Source: Pseudomonas karstica | Lineage (GTDB): Bacteria; Pseudomonadota; Gammaproteobacteria; Pseudomonadales; Pseudomonadaceae | DNA length: 64,000 nt | Assembly: GCF_009707515.1 (NCBI RefSeq) | Contig: NZ_WLYI01000010.1 | Location: forward strand, 1 to 64,000 | Direction of reading: 5' to 3' | Part shown: piece by piece, positions 34,274 through 42,905 of the stretch | Position numbering within the stretch: position 1 is the first letter of the stretch | Layout of the letters: every line of letters starts with the position of its first letter | Made by a program: the position numbers and the translations under genes | The notes under the pieces: generated by a model | Seen by the model: the letters and a program-made list of their open reading frames with translations, nothing else | The model's database searches: none | What the model was told of the DNA's origin: nothing

Positions 34274-35311
34274 TCATGTGTTCAATACCTGATGCATCGA
34301 GTGACTCGCTGAGGTTTCCAGCACTTTCTTCATGACCTCGAACTGTAGACCCGGTCGGCTGGGAACCCCAAACCTGTCGTCGTCATAAGGAAAAGGTTCG
34401 GTTTCACCTGTTTTGCAATAGCCCCGACGCTCATACCACTTTATCAACGTGTCGCGCGCTTCAAGCACCGTCATATGAATACACTCAGCGCCGCGTGTTT
34501 GGCACCATTGCTCCGCGGCGGCGAGCAATTGCCGTCCACACTGCGCATTCTGTTTTTTTGGATCGATTGCCAATGACCCGAGATACCAAGTCCCCGGTTG
34601 CACTGGCTCAACCCATACACACCCGAGGATGTTTTCCCGCTTCTTCCATACCAATAACGAAGCGAGCGGTTTCTGTGCAATCTCAGTCCTGAGTGTTGTT
34701 TCCGAAATACGGTCTCCGCTAATCAGGCCAGTTTCTGTCGTCCAACTTGCTCCTTCACCTTCGCCGCGATATGCCCGATTGAGTAACGAAACGACTCCAG
34801 CAACATCTGCATCACAGGCGGGTCGCAAGCTGACAGGGTTAAGGCGATCAATGCGCTCAGCTAGAGACTCCTCGGCCAAGCGATTTTCCAGAGTATCAAG
34901 CTGTTCCAGAAAAGGACCCGACATCCCGGCTAATAAGTCGCGAACCACGATATCAATAAGTGGCCATACAACCTGGCGGCCTTGATCGACGGCAGCCCTC
35001 CCCGCCTCCGTCAGTTCGACGAGGGACTGCCGCTTGTCTTTCTCCCCCCGGCTTGAGACAACGAGCCCTTCGTCCGTCAGCCTGTTTACACTTTTTGTCA
35101 TTGCAGGCTGGCTCACCCGGATGGCTCGGGCGAGATCCCCAACAGTGCAGCCTTTGGAGCTATCGAGCAGCGCCAGAATTGGAAACAGCCCTGGTGGAAC
35201 TAAAGTGCCAACATCGCTAGCCAACAGACTCGCTTCTGCTTGCATCTGCTCGGCAAGTCGCTTAAGACGGCTCCCTAAAAAGATATGGGGCATTTCTCGT
35301 AAAATATCCAT
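34274..35311 (-). CDS. MarR-GNAT fusion protein (HTH regulator plus N-acetyltransferase)
   Basis: 345 residues with two domains. Residues 1-145 are a MarR winged HTH (LVPPGLFPILALLDSSKGCT, AIRVSQPAMTKSVNRLTDEG, SSRGEKDKRQSLVELTEAGR). Residues about 160-330 are GNAT (VSLRPACDADVAGVVSLLNR, GTWYLGSLAIDPKKQNAQCG with the R/Q-x-x-G acetyl-CoA loop as QNAQCGRQLL, WYERRGYCKTGETEPFPY). Such fusions are thought to couple a regulator to a small-molecule acetyltransferase. A perfect 24-bp palindrome lies 13 nt before the start. Target unknown. Confidence 0.88.
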   Translation of the reverse strand: MDILREMPHIFLGSRLKRLAEQMQAEASLLASDVGTLVPPGLFPILALLDSSKGCTVGDLARAIRVSQPAMTKSVNRLTDEGLVVSSRGEKDKRQSLVELTEAGRAAVDQGRQVVWPLIDIVVRDLLAGMSGPFLEQLDTLENRLAEESLAERIDRLNPVSLRPACDADVAGVVSLLNRAYRGEGEGASWTTETGLISGDRISETTLRTEIAQKPLASLLVWKKRENILGCVWVEPVQPGTWYLGSLAIDPKKQNAQCGRQLLAAAEQWCQTRGAECIHMTVLEARDTLIKWYERRGYCKTGETEPFPYDDDRFGVPSRPGLQFEVMKKVLETSASHSMHQVLNT

Positions 35312-35323
35312 AGCACCTCCTCA

Positions 35324-35347
35324 ATTTGCATAACCAGTTATGCAAAT
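35324..35347. promoter_or_regulatory. Perfect palindromic operator before the MarR-GNAT gene
   Basis: ATTTGCATAAC at 35324-35334, CA, then GTTATGCAAAT at 35337-35347: 11-bp arms without a mismatch, 13 nt upstream of the start codon at 35311. The length and TTGCATAA-N-TTATGCAA symmetry suit a MarR dimer, consistent with autorepression. Confidence 0.75.
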
Positions 35348-35538
35348 CTTCTAAGACTTGTCAAATCAGTTGTCTTGAAAGATGTTTTGAATGGGTAGAG
35401 AAGCCGCCCGGTAGCTGCCTTAGCGGACCACACGTAGCCGAATTGATAGCTGGTCCGTTCGGCTTAGTCGTCCGCCCTCTGGACGTGCAACACGAGTTAT
35501 CGGCCAAGAGCTGACCCTCGCGACTGTCCGCTTTGGGT

Positions 35539-35718
35539 CGATTCTGTTGAAAAAGTCGGCTTCGAATTCCACGGCAGAAAAGTACGCGCCTGAGATTGAA
35601 GTCTGAGTTTTGCGCAGAAGGTTCAGGAGTCGGATTTCACGTAGCAGCGTGCAAAAGAGGTGTTTTCATCCATCAATATTCGAGCGTTTTGGGCAAGCCG
35701 ACTTTTTCAACAGAATCG
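35539..35718. mobile_element. MITE-like element, 180 bp with perfect 24-bp terminal inverted repeats
   Basis: The ends at 35539-35562 and 35695-35718 are exact reverse complements of each other and contain CTGTTGAAAAAGTCGGCTT (left) and AAGCCGACTTTTTCAACAG (right). The 132-bp interior has no gene. Joining the flanks gives CTTTGGGTCGGAAACTGCCC, a sequence that reads as one continuous motif, and GTCG is found on both sides (35537-35540 and 35719-35722). This supports insertion of a non-autonomous element moved by a transposase in trans. A long inverted-repeat hairpin would also form. Confidence 0.75.
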
Positions 35719-36467
35719 GTCGGAAACTGCCCTTCAGTGAGCCCGTAGTAGCCTCTTGCTAACCTATGACTCCTGGTCCAGGCCGCCCATGGCGAGTCAG
35801 CATCAGGACGACTTTGCAATGGTGGCCAACCCTGACGATATCTACAACTCACGTGAACATCGGAAACTCGCGGCCTCGTACGACCTTGAAGGCTCCAACC
35901 TGCTGCTCAAGGATTCTTCCATGGGGCAACCGTTAGCCCGTTCCGGAGTTCGACCGATTCAGGCGCAGCTGGAAACCCTTGGCGAAATCAGCCGGAAATT
36001 GAAACGTGTGGGTTAAGCGAAAACCACCTTGCCGGGGGTCGGCGCGCCTTTCTGACTGAGCGCTTCCCCAAGCATTTAAGAGCGCCTCACATGGGAGTTT
36101 CCAGATGATGAGGGTGTTCGATTTGGGTCAAAGGCAGCCGCTCGCGCCGCATCGCTACCGACCAATAGCGTCGTCATTGTTTCACCAAGGTAAGTTGCGA
36201 GAACGCTCACTCGTGCCGGGGCGCGAGATCATCGGTATGCAGCGGCGTCGAGTCTGTTTGATTCCAGGCAAGATTCCAAAATGAAAGACGCATTCACGGC
36301 CGCGTCATCCGACGCGGTGCTGCACCAGATGGATTTTGCCAACGATGGAACTGAGCCGGCCCTCCTCCCCCCTGAAACATCGCGATCATCCGCTGCAACG
36401 GTTGGGCCGTCTGGATGCCACCGTGCCATGACCTCGTCTGAAGACACAGTGTGGGTCCAACGCTTTT
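35719..36467. other. Gene-poor interval after the MITE
   Basis: Short open frames at 35756-36016 (ending in GVRPIQAQLETLGEISRKLK) and 36281-36547 have no ribosome site or recognisable domain. The first could be the tail of a lost gene. A second TTTGGGTCAAAGGCAGCCG-like stretch at 36121-36141 resembles the motif interrupted by the MITE. Confidence 0.4.
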
Positions 36468-37370
36468 TCAGCGTGACTCTTCGCCCCCTCCCTGACTGTT
36501 GTCGTCCCGAGGGGAGCGCCCGAAATACGCCTTGTAGGCGCGGCTAAAAGAAGCTTCGGACTCGTAGCCAATTGCGAAACCTACCTCGCCAATGCGACTG
36601 TTATTACGGGCCAACATCGTTTTCGCCAGGGTCAGTCGCCACTCATTCTGATATCGAAGAGGCGAGCGTCCCACCAGTGCACTGAACCGGTCGCAGAAGC
36701 TGGACCGTGACATGCCCGCGATCGTCGCGAGTGCATCGATACGCCACTGTTGTCCGGGCTTTTCGTGGATGGCCTTGAGGGTTCGGGCGATGCGCGGGTC
36801 TGACAAGCCCCCGAGCCAGCCGGAGGCCATGCCGTGCTGAACCCAAGTGCGCAGGATTCGAATGACGATCAGATCGATGAGGCGCGACACCATCAGGGCT
36901 CCACCGGGCTGTGTGTCATTGACCTCAATCAGCATGAAGTGCAGGATGCCTTCGGCCCACGCGGCAGCTTCGGCCTGCTTGATATGGATCAACCAAGGCA
37001 GGGCGAACAGCATGGCCTGGAAGCTGCTGGCATCGAACCAGAATCGGCAGATCACCAGCGCTGCCGGGCCTTGGGATGCGGTAATGGTCAACGAGGACGG
37101 GGCGTGGGGCAGCAGCAGAATGTCGCCTTGCTCGATCGACTGGGTCTGACCGTCGGCGCCTTCGATATGCAACTGCCCCTTTTGCAGGACGCAGATGTGC
37201 GAGCTTCTCTCGTCCAGTCCCAGTCGTTCCCCCGACGCCAGCGTGATGGAGTAGACGCGGTCTCCGGTCAGACGGATCTGAGCCAGGACCTGCGAGAGCA
37301 GATCCCCTGTGGCCAGTCCCTCTAGCTGCATCTCCGGAAGAATGGTCAAGCTTTCAAGTAAATCCGTCAT
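36468..37370 (-). CDS. AraC-family regulator with cupin domain
   Basis: 300 residues. An N-terminal cupin-like sensor (VYSITLASGERLGLDERSSH, SIEQGDILLLPHAPSSLTI) and a C-terminal double HTH (WRIDALATIAGMSRSSFCDR, RIGEVGFAIGYESEASFSRA, YFGRSPRDD). Proteins of this class (cupin plus AraC, often paired with oxidoreductases or small membrane proteins) control neighbouring genes. It is divergent from the membrane protein at 37494 with a 123-nt gap. Confidence 0.87.
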   Translation of the reverse strand: MTDLLESLTILPEMQLEGLATGDLLSQVLAQIRLTGDRVYSITLASGERLGLDERSSHICVLQKGQLHIEGADGQTQSIEQGDILLLPHAPSSLTITASQGPAALVICRFWFDASSFQAMLFALPWLIHIKQAEAAAWAEGILHFMLIEVNDTQPGGALMVSRLIDLIVIRILRTWVQHGMASGWLGGLSDPRIARTLKAIHEKPGQQWRIDALATIAGMSRSSFCDRFSALVGRSPLRYQNEWRLTLAKTMLARNNSRIGEVGFAIGYESEASFSRAYKAYFGRSPRDDNSQGGGEESR

Positions 37371-37493
37371 GTCGGTCCGGCCACGTCTTCAATAGTCTGA
37401 ACGTCGGAATCATAACGTCTTTACGCGGCTGATCAGCAACTGGGGCGCGTCTGCGGCGTTATGCACATCATTCAATCAATAAGGAATAGTCAA

Positions 37494-37994
37494 ATGTTCG
37501 GGATCTCTCCTCTTGGCTGGATACACACGCTCGGGAGCCTGCCAGCCATCCCATTGGCCGGTTACATGTTCATCAAGCACGGGCGCATCGTTCCCCGGTC
37601 GCGAGCCGGTCTCGCATATTTCGTCTCAATGCTGATCGGCGGCCTCACGGTGTTCCTGGTGGCCCATCAACCGATTAGCCCGGTGATCGGGGCGGTGACG
37701 ACCTTGATGTTGCTCGCCGGTTACGGGGTCGGTTTCGTGCCGTGGCTGGGGCGGACGGGGACTTACCTTGAGACCATTCTCTTGAGCGTGACGGCATTCC
37801 TGCTAATGGTCCCGAGTGTCTCGGAGACGTTGCGCCGAGTTCCCGATGGAAACCCCATCGTGACTGGCCCGAATTCGCCCCTGCTTAAAGGCGCGCTCGG
37901 TTTGATCGCCCTTGCACTCGTCGTAGGCGTTGCGATGCAGATATTTGTACTCCGAAAAGAAGGCGCGCACCTTGCTCGACAGGCACAGAGCTGA
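37494..37994 (+). CDS. Small integral membrane protein, function unknown
   Basis: 166 residues with four or five membrane segments (IHTLGSLPAIPLAGYMFI, GLAYFVSMLIGGLTVFLVAH, VIGAVTTLMLLAGYGVGFVP, YLETILLSVTAFLLMVP, GALGLIALALVVGVAMQIFV). ATG 37494 follows AAGGA by 8 nt; an earlier ATG at 37461 has none. It resembles DUF2306-like or heme-O2-sensing-free small membrane proteins but I cannot name it. Divergent from the AraC gene, its likely regulator. Confidence 0.7.
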   Translation: MFGISPLGWIHTLGSLPAIPLAGYMFIKHGRIVPRSRAGLAYFVSMLIGGLTVFLVAHQPISPVIGAVTTLMLLAGYGVGFVPWLGRTGTYLETILLSVTAFLLMVPSVSETLRRVPDGNPIVTGPNSPLLKGALGLIALALVVGVAMQIFVLRKEGAHLARQAQS

Positions 37995-38001
37995 AACGTC
38001 G

Positions 38002-38859
38002 ATGATCACGTCAGCGCTTACGGTGAATCGCCCCGGGTTTCGTAGAGACCTCTTTGCCCCAAACGGAAGCCAAGCTGTTGGCGTCAGACACCCCTCTGTG
38101 GGGCGACGCCTTCATTTACTTGAGCAGGCCGGTGGCGAGGTGTTCTTCCGCCGCACTGTGTCAGGGCTGTTGTTAACCGACAGCGGTGAACGCATTTTCG
38201 AACTGGCCGAGGAAATAGAACGCGGCGCGCTGATGATTGAACGGTGAATCGCGGGCGAGAGCAATCAGCCTGAAGGCCAGTTGCGGATCTCTTCTGCAGA
38301 CTGGTTCGCCAGTTACGTGCCAGGTCCCGTCCTGAGCGAACTAATTAGGCGTCATCCTTTAATCGTGCCCGAGGTGATTGCAGGGCACCGATTGTTCGAT
38401 CTGGCACGCAGGGAAACGGATATTGCTCTTAGGATCGTCCCTTTCACCGAGCCCGACATCGTCCGACGCCGGCTCGTTACGCTTAGCTACGGACTGTACG
38501 TGAATAATCAGTCGCCGTTCCTGCCTCGAACTGATGGTGAAGGCGTCGACCTGATTACCATGAACACTTCGCAAGCGCATTATCCCGATGCGCTCTGGTT
38601 AAAAACGCTGTACCTACGGGCCAGAGCCGTGCTCACCAGTAGCAGCCGTACGGCTCAGGCGCAGATGTGCGCCCTTGAACTGGGCGGTGCCGTATTGCCG
38701 CGCGTTCTGGGTGACCAGTTACCCGCGCTCAAACTGTTAGACACCGGCGAGCCGCCGCCCGAGCGCGATATTTGGATGGGATACCACAACGATATGCGGC
38801 AGAAGGACCGGCTTCGCGCACTCGCCGACTTGGCAGACGAGATGATTGGAACGGCCTGA
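38002..38859 (+). pseudogene. LysR-family regulator with in-frame stop and degraded N-terminus
   Basis: One reading frame holds both parts: HTH remnant HPSVGRRLHLLEQAGGEVFF ... LLLTDSGERIFELAEEIERG, then TGA at 38245-38247, then the effector domain from IAGESNQPEGQLRISSADWF to 38859 (QKDRLRALADLADEMIG). At the TGA an Arg codon (CGA) would restore the family sequence. The segment before HPSVGRR has lost the usual FRAA.SL helix. The gene is therefore nonfunctional unless read through. Confidence 0.8.
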
Positions 38860-38969
38860 TCGAAATCTAAACTCGCGTTGGGTAGTTTTAGGCTGAGATT
38901 ACCTTCCAATTAGTAGATAGTTATTTTCGAATCAAGGAATTCGCCAGAGCCTGATGATGAGGATCTATT

Positions 38970-39587
38970 ATGACCATGATTTCCGCGCCGCTGCCTGTGC
39001 CTTATGCTTTATCAAAGGCCGCGCAACTCACTAATAATTCGAGCGAGAAAGCCGCTAGCCCGGACTTCCCGGCGTTGCTGAAAGCTCAGTTCAAGCCCCC
39101 CCAATTGCCGCCCGGTCCGGCCAGCGCAAACGCACAATCGGAGGCAGCCACACACTTGTCGCGCCGACCGGACGTCGATGTCATGCTTCAACAACTATTT
39201 GCATGCCGAAGGATGACGCCCTACGTCGCAAGCAGGGGCGTTCGAACCACACCTGGGGCATCAGCGGTCCTGCTTTGCGATTTTGCCGGAGAGGCCCCTG
39301 ACGAAGCCACCTGCGTTGGGGAGCAGAGTACCGAGCATGTCCAAGATCCGACCGCGTGGCGCAACAATGCTTGTAGAAACATTTATATCGTCGGGGTCCC
39401 CTTCGAATGCGCCTTGAATGTGTCCGCCACTGCCTTGGTGCAGACAGCAAGCGTACTCACATGGATACCAACCGAAACTGTTCAACCTCCATCGCACTCG
39501 CCCAGGGCTCGGCCGTTACGCCTGCGCAAGGCTTTAACCGTCGATGGACATCAACAGAATTGGGGGGATGTGGACCACAATGTCTAG
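38970..39587 (+). CDS. Hypothetical protein with Pro/Ala-rich N-terminus
   Basis: 205 residues starting MTMISAPLPVPYALSKAAQL, with a Pro-rich stretch FKPPQLPPGPASANAQ, then a Cys-containing middle region. The N-terminal ~90 residues read like a real coding sequence of disordered, secretion-type character. After about residue 90 composition becomes erratic, so a frameshift is possible. No ribosome site of strength is seen. I do not recognise a family; a type III secretion-associated or regulatory protein was considered without support. Confidence 0.3.
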   Translation: MTMISAPLPVPYALSKAAQLTNNSSEKAASPDFPALLKAQFKPPQLPPGPASANAQSEAATHLSRRPDVDVMLQQLFACRRMTPYVASRGVRTTPGASAVLLCDFAGEAPDEATCVGEQSTEHVQDPTAWRNNACRNIYIVGVPFECALNVSATALVQTASVLTWIPTETVQPPSHSPRARPLRLRKALTVDGHQQNWGDVDHNV

Positions 39588-39638
39588 TGGGTTAACCTGC
39601 TGTAACCAAGATTCAGGACCTGGGGACTCCCGCAGACT

Positions 39639-39756
39639 TCAGCCTTGAGTGATTACAAACCGGTCCAATAATGGCTGAGTGATTGCACCCAATATATTTA
39701 CATCGCCGTACGCCCGAGCGGAAAGCATTGCGCCATGCACCGTCCTCACCGTAGAA
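39639..39756 (-). pseudogene. TetR-family regulator C-terminal scrap
   Basis: The minus-strand end of a frame reads TVRTVHGAMLSARAYGDVNI and LGAITQPLLDRFV, a typical TetR C-terminal helix pair. Nothing upstream in the same or other frames supplies the HTH. It lies 107 nt after the SDR stop at 39863, on the same strand. Confidence 0.6.
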
Positions 39757-39862
39757 GGCGTTGAACGGAAATGGCGATGACCATAGCGTCGGATTCCCTG
39801 AGTAGCCGCAAAGCCTAAGCCGTGCCGACACTCCAGGCAACTCGGGATACCCCTCGACGCCG

Positions 39863-40678
39863 TCACAACACCGGCGACAACCCTCCGTCGACCCGCAGGT
39901 TCATCCCGGTGATATAACCGGCAACCGGGCTGGCGAGGAATGCCACGGCGGCGGCGATTTCCTCCAGCCGCCCGACCCGCCCCATCGGCACCTGGGCAAA
40001 CATCGGCAGCACTGCGCGCTCGATGTCCTCCCACGGCGCGTCTTTGCCCGCCACACCACGCGCCTGGGCGACTTCACGAAACCGTGCGTCAAGCGCTGCA
40101 CTGTGGATAGTCCCGGGCGACACAGCGTTGACGGTGACGCCATCGGCCGCCACCGCCTTGGCCATGGACGCCGTCATGGCATTCATGGCCGCCTTGCACG
40201 CCGAATAGTCCGGCGCCGACGGCGGCGGCATGGTGGCTGCCAGGCTGGAAATATTGATGACGCGCCCCCACTGCGCCGCCCGCATGGCCGGCAGCAAGGC
40301 GGTGCTGACCCGTAGCGCCGCCAGCACATTTCGATCATAGGCTGCTTCCCACGACTCAGGACGCGTCGTGTTCCAGTCTTCCTTGACCCCACCGGAGCCG
40401 CCCGCGTTGTTGATCAGGATATCGATAGGGCCGGCCAGCCGGTGCGCCGACTCAAGCATCTGGCGCACCTGTTCGGGGTCTGTCAGGTCACCCACTACCA
40501 CATGCGCGCGGCCGCCGAGGTTCGTGATATCGTCGGCCACCCGTTGCGCCTGCGCCCTGTCACGGCCATGCACGATGACCACGGCGTGCTCCGCCGCCAG
40601 TTTGCGCGCAATCGCTTCGCCGATGCCTTTGCTGCTGCCGGTGACCAATGCCTTTTTTGCGCCCAGTTGCAAATCCAC
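39863..40678 (-). CDS. Short-chain dehydrogenase (3-oxoacyl reductase-like)
   Basis: 271 residues from a GTG start at 40678, preceded by AAGGAG at 7 nt. Motifs: TGSSKGIGEAIARKL (cofactor), INNAGGSGG, catalytic SSLA...YSACKAAMNAM (Tyr-x-x-x-Lys; the spacing YSACK is normal) and GYITGMNLRVDGGL at the end. Divergent from the HxlR gene with a 46-nt gap, so it is the probable target of that regulator. The substrate is unknown. Confidence 0.85.
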   Translation of the reverse strand: MDLQLGAKKALVTGSSKGIGEAIARKLAAEHAVVIVHGRDRAQAQRVADDITNLGGRAHVVVGDLTDPEQVRQMLESAHRLAGPIDILINNAGGSGGVKEDWNTTRPESWEAAYDRNVLAALRVSTALLPAMRAAQWGRVINISSLAATMPPPSAPDYSACKAAMNAMTASMAKAVAADGVTVNAVSPGTIHSAALDARFREVAQARGVAGKDAPWEDIERAVLPMFAQVPMGRVGRLEEIAAAVAFLASPVAGYITGMNLRVDGGLSPVL

Positions 40679-40724
40679 TGACCCACTCCTTTCCAAAACA
40701 GGTTGATTCGCAAGGTAGAGTGAG

Positions 40725-41102
40725 ATGACCGATCAGACCAGTACGCACTTTTATGTGCCTATCGGCAAAGAGGAACGCGAGACCTGCCTCGGGCCCGAGG
40801 GCTCGGTTGCGCATGTCGCGCGGGTCGTTCGAATGATTCAGGGGCGCTGGAAATTGCCCATTCTCTTCAGGCTCTACGCAGACCCGTCGATGCGCACCCT
40901 GCAACTGAAACGCGACCTGCCGGGCATTTCCCAGAAGGTGCTGACGGCCCATCTGCGCGACCTGGCCGAAGACGGCCTGATCGAGCGGATCGACTTTGGC
41001 GAGAAGCCACTCAGGGTTGAGTACCAACTCTCGGACGCGGGCCGCCAGTTCCTGCCGGTGCTGATCGCGATGCGGCGGTTTTCAGTCGGGCATCCGGCGT
41101 AA
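40725..41102 (+). CDS. HxlR-family winged-helix regulator
   Basis: 125 residues. Family features: VVRMIQGRWKLPILFRLYAD, LPGISQKVLTAHLRDLAEDG, EYQLSDAGRQFLPVL. HxlR proteins often sense aldehydes or quinones via cysteine; only one Cys (CLGPEG, near residue 21) is present. It is divergent from the SDR gene and 7 nt from the 3' end of the next decayed SDR. It likely regulates the divergent SDR. Confidence 0.88.
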   Translation: MTDQTSTHFYVPIGKEERETCLGPEGSVAHVARVVRMIQGRWKLPILFRLYADPSMRTLQLKRDLPGISQKVLTAHLRDLAEDGLIERIDFGEKPLRVEYQLSDAGRQFLPVLIAMRRFSVGHPA

Positions 41103-41109
41103 ATCGCCG

Positions 41110-41756
41110 TCAGATTTGCGACAGGCCACCGTCGACCATCAGCTCCACACCGTTGACATATTGGGCATCGGCCGACGCTAGAAGCAACGCTGCACTGGCG
41201 ATTTCCGAAGGATCGGCCATGTAACCCAGCGGCACGATTTGCGCCACATGCTGGCGCAGGGCTTCGATCTGGGCCTCATCCATTTTCAAGCCGTTATCCA
41301 TCAACCGCGTGCGGGTGAAACCAGGGCTGAGCACATTGGTGCGGATTTTCCGGCCTTTGAGCTCATTCGCCCACGTGCGTATGAAGGAGCGCACAGCCGC
41401 CTTGGAAGCATTGTAGAAGCTTAGTTGCTGGAGCAAATGGAGGCCGTCAGCACGATCGCCGCGCCGTCTTTCATCAAGGGCAGGAGCGTCTGAACCGTGA
41501 AGAACACACCTTTGACGTTGATGTCGAACGTCGTGTAGTACGCAGCCTTGGTGGTATCGCCAACCGGTTTTTTCGCAGATGCCTGCGTTGGCGAACACTG
41601 CGTCCAATCGCTCGTCTTGTTGTTCAACCAATGCCTTGAGCGCATCAAGGTCGGCCTGCGTGGCAATATCGGACACCACCGCTACCGTCCTCTCGCCCAA
41701 TTTCGCGGCCGCCGCCTCAAGCGTTGCCGCCGAGCGCCCCAGTGATGTAGACACGT
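41110..41756 (-). pseudogene. Second SDR, three frameshifts, cofactor motif lost
   Basis: The C-terminal half is intact: FYNASKAAVRSFIRTWANEL, NVLSPGFTRTRLMDNGL, VNGVELMVDGGLSQI. Upstream, KKPVGDTTKAAYYTTFDINV lies in another frame (41421-41666), and GRSAATLEAAAAKLGERTVA in the first. Shifts fall near 41440, 41575 and 41745. The N-terminal TGxxxGIG loop is missing; instead the sequence joins a SnoaL-like gene at a VYITG motif. The catalytic Tyr-x-x-x-Lys is present as YNASK but no intact product can form. Confidence 0.8.
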
Positions 41757-42067
41757 TTGGCACCCTCGTGATCCAGGTGCACGATCATCAAATAGGACGT
41801 CACAATGGCTTGGTCGCCACGCAGGTCAATCAGTGGCAGACCGGTGAAATGAGCCAGTCCGCCACGGATAGCAGCTTCATGTTCGGGCCTTTGGATAAAA
41901 GCAGCGATTTCCCTGGCGCCCTGGGCACCGCCGAGCGTTGGGCCTCGGTCGAATACGCCATCGTCCTGATACGCCGATAACCTGTAGTGGGCATGCCCGG
42001 TATCGGCACTCGGTGGATGGGACGCGATCAGTTCGTAAATCGCGAGCTTGTCCTCGACTATGCGCAC
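41757..42067 (-). pseudogene. SnoaL-like (NTF2-fold) protein, 3' end fused to the SDR relic
   Basis: From ATG 42067 the frame reads a SnoaL/NTF2-like protein: KLAIYELIASHPPSADTGHA, YRLSAYQDDGVFDRG, GLAHFTGLPLIDLRGDQAIV, TSYLMIVHLDHEGA. At DHEGA it switches directly to the SDR text KRVYITG in the same frame. A single deletion between a SnoaL gene and an SDR gene explains the join. The last strands of the NTF2 fold are lost. Confidence 0.7.
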
Positions 42068-42278
42068 TTGTCCTTGACGGTTTTGCTCAGCAGTCGCGCA
42101 GTCAGGCGTTCCGGTAGGCTATGCGTCCGACGCAGCATTCAGCCGGGCCTACAAATCTTGCTTCGGTCACTCCCCCCGGGACGCAACGCTACGGGGCTGA
42201 GACCATCGCTGCCTCTTTATCTAGAACTCGACATAGCCATGGCAAGGTGACTGCTTGTAGGTGCTGGCTCGCATCAGC

Positions 42279-42743
42279 CTAGTCTTCTTTGATTTTGATC
42301 AGTTGATCGCGGATACCGGCTACGGCTGCCTGTATTTGCATGACGTTGTCTTTGCTCAGCCCTACGGCCGCTTGAATGCATTTCGGCACTTTCAGCGCTT
42401 GGGTTTTCAACGCCCTCCCCTCGTCAGTCAGTTTTACCCGTACTTGGCGCTCATCCTGCTGATCACGTCTGCGCGACACTAATCCCGCGGCTTCAAGCCG
42501 TTTCACCAGCGGTGTAAGCGTGCTCGACTCTAGGAAAAGTGCGCTACCCAGGTCTTTGATTATCTGATCATCCTTTGCCCACAACGCGACCATGAGCAAG
42601 TACTGCGGATACGTCAGACCAATAGCCTCCAAGATCGGCCGGTAGAACTGCGTCAGGGCATGGCCTGCCGAGTAGATCGAAAAACACAAAAAATCACTTA
42701 GCGGCGCGAAGTCTTCATCGTCGCTCATATCTTGAGTAGACAC
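42279..42743 (-). CDS. MarR-family regulator, OhrR-like
   Basis: 154 residues from a GTG start with AGGAGG upstream. The N-terminal segment LSDFLCFSIYSAGHAL carries a Cys in the place of the peroxide-sensing Cys of OhrR (usual text LxxQLCFALYS). The HTH and wing follow (LTYPQYLLMVALWAKDDQII, LFLESSTLTPLVKRLEAAGL, RRRDQQDERQVRVKLTDEGR). It is divergent from a secreted alpha/beta hydrolase, not from ohr, so it may sense organic peroxides or an electrophile that the hydrolase removes. Confidence 0.85.
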   Translation of the reverse strand: MSTQDMSDDEDFAPLSDFLCFSIYSAGHALTQFYRPILEAIGLTYPQYLLMVALWAKDDQIIKDLGSALFLESSTLTPLVKRLEAAGLVSRRRDQQDERQVRVKLTDEGRALKTQALKVPKCIQAAVGLSKDNVMQIQAAVAGIRDQLIKIKED

Positions 42744-42805
42744 CTGTACCTCCTACATCTCAATTTGAAGGCAAATTATTACGTGCACGATTCAATCGCA
42801 AGCTA

Positions 42806-42827
42806 TTGACAGAATATTTTATCTGTC
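42806..42827. promoter_or_regulatory. Divergent promoter/operator candidate
   Basis: TTGACA at 42806-42811 is overlapped by an inverted repeat GACAGA (42808-42813) and TCTGTC (42822-42827) in the gap between the OhrR-like gene and the hydrolase. A matching -10 at 17 nt is not obvious. Confidence 0.4.
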
Positions 42828-42905
42828 GCACTATTGATCCTATAGCGATTAGTTAGCGCGCAATATACTTCCCAGCCTTATCAGGCGACCACTGGTAGAC
42901 ATGCA

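Noticed and set aside
35756..36016. 86-codon frame after the MITE as a gene
   Set aside because: No ribosome site and no domain; possibly a gene tail, kept only as a remark.
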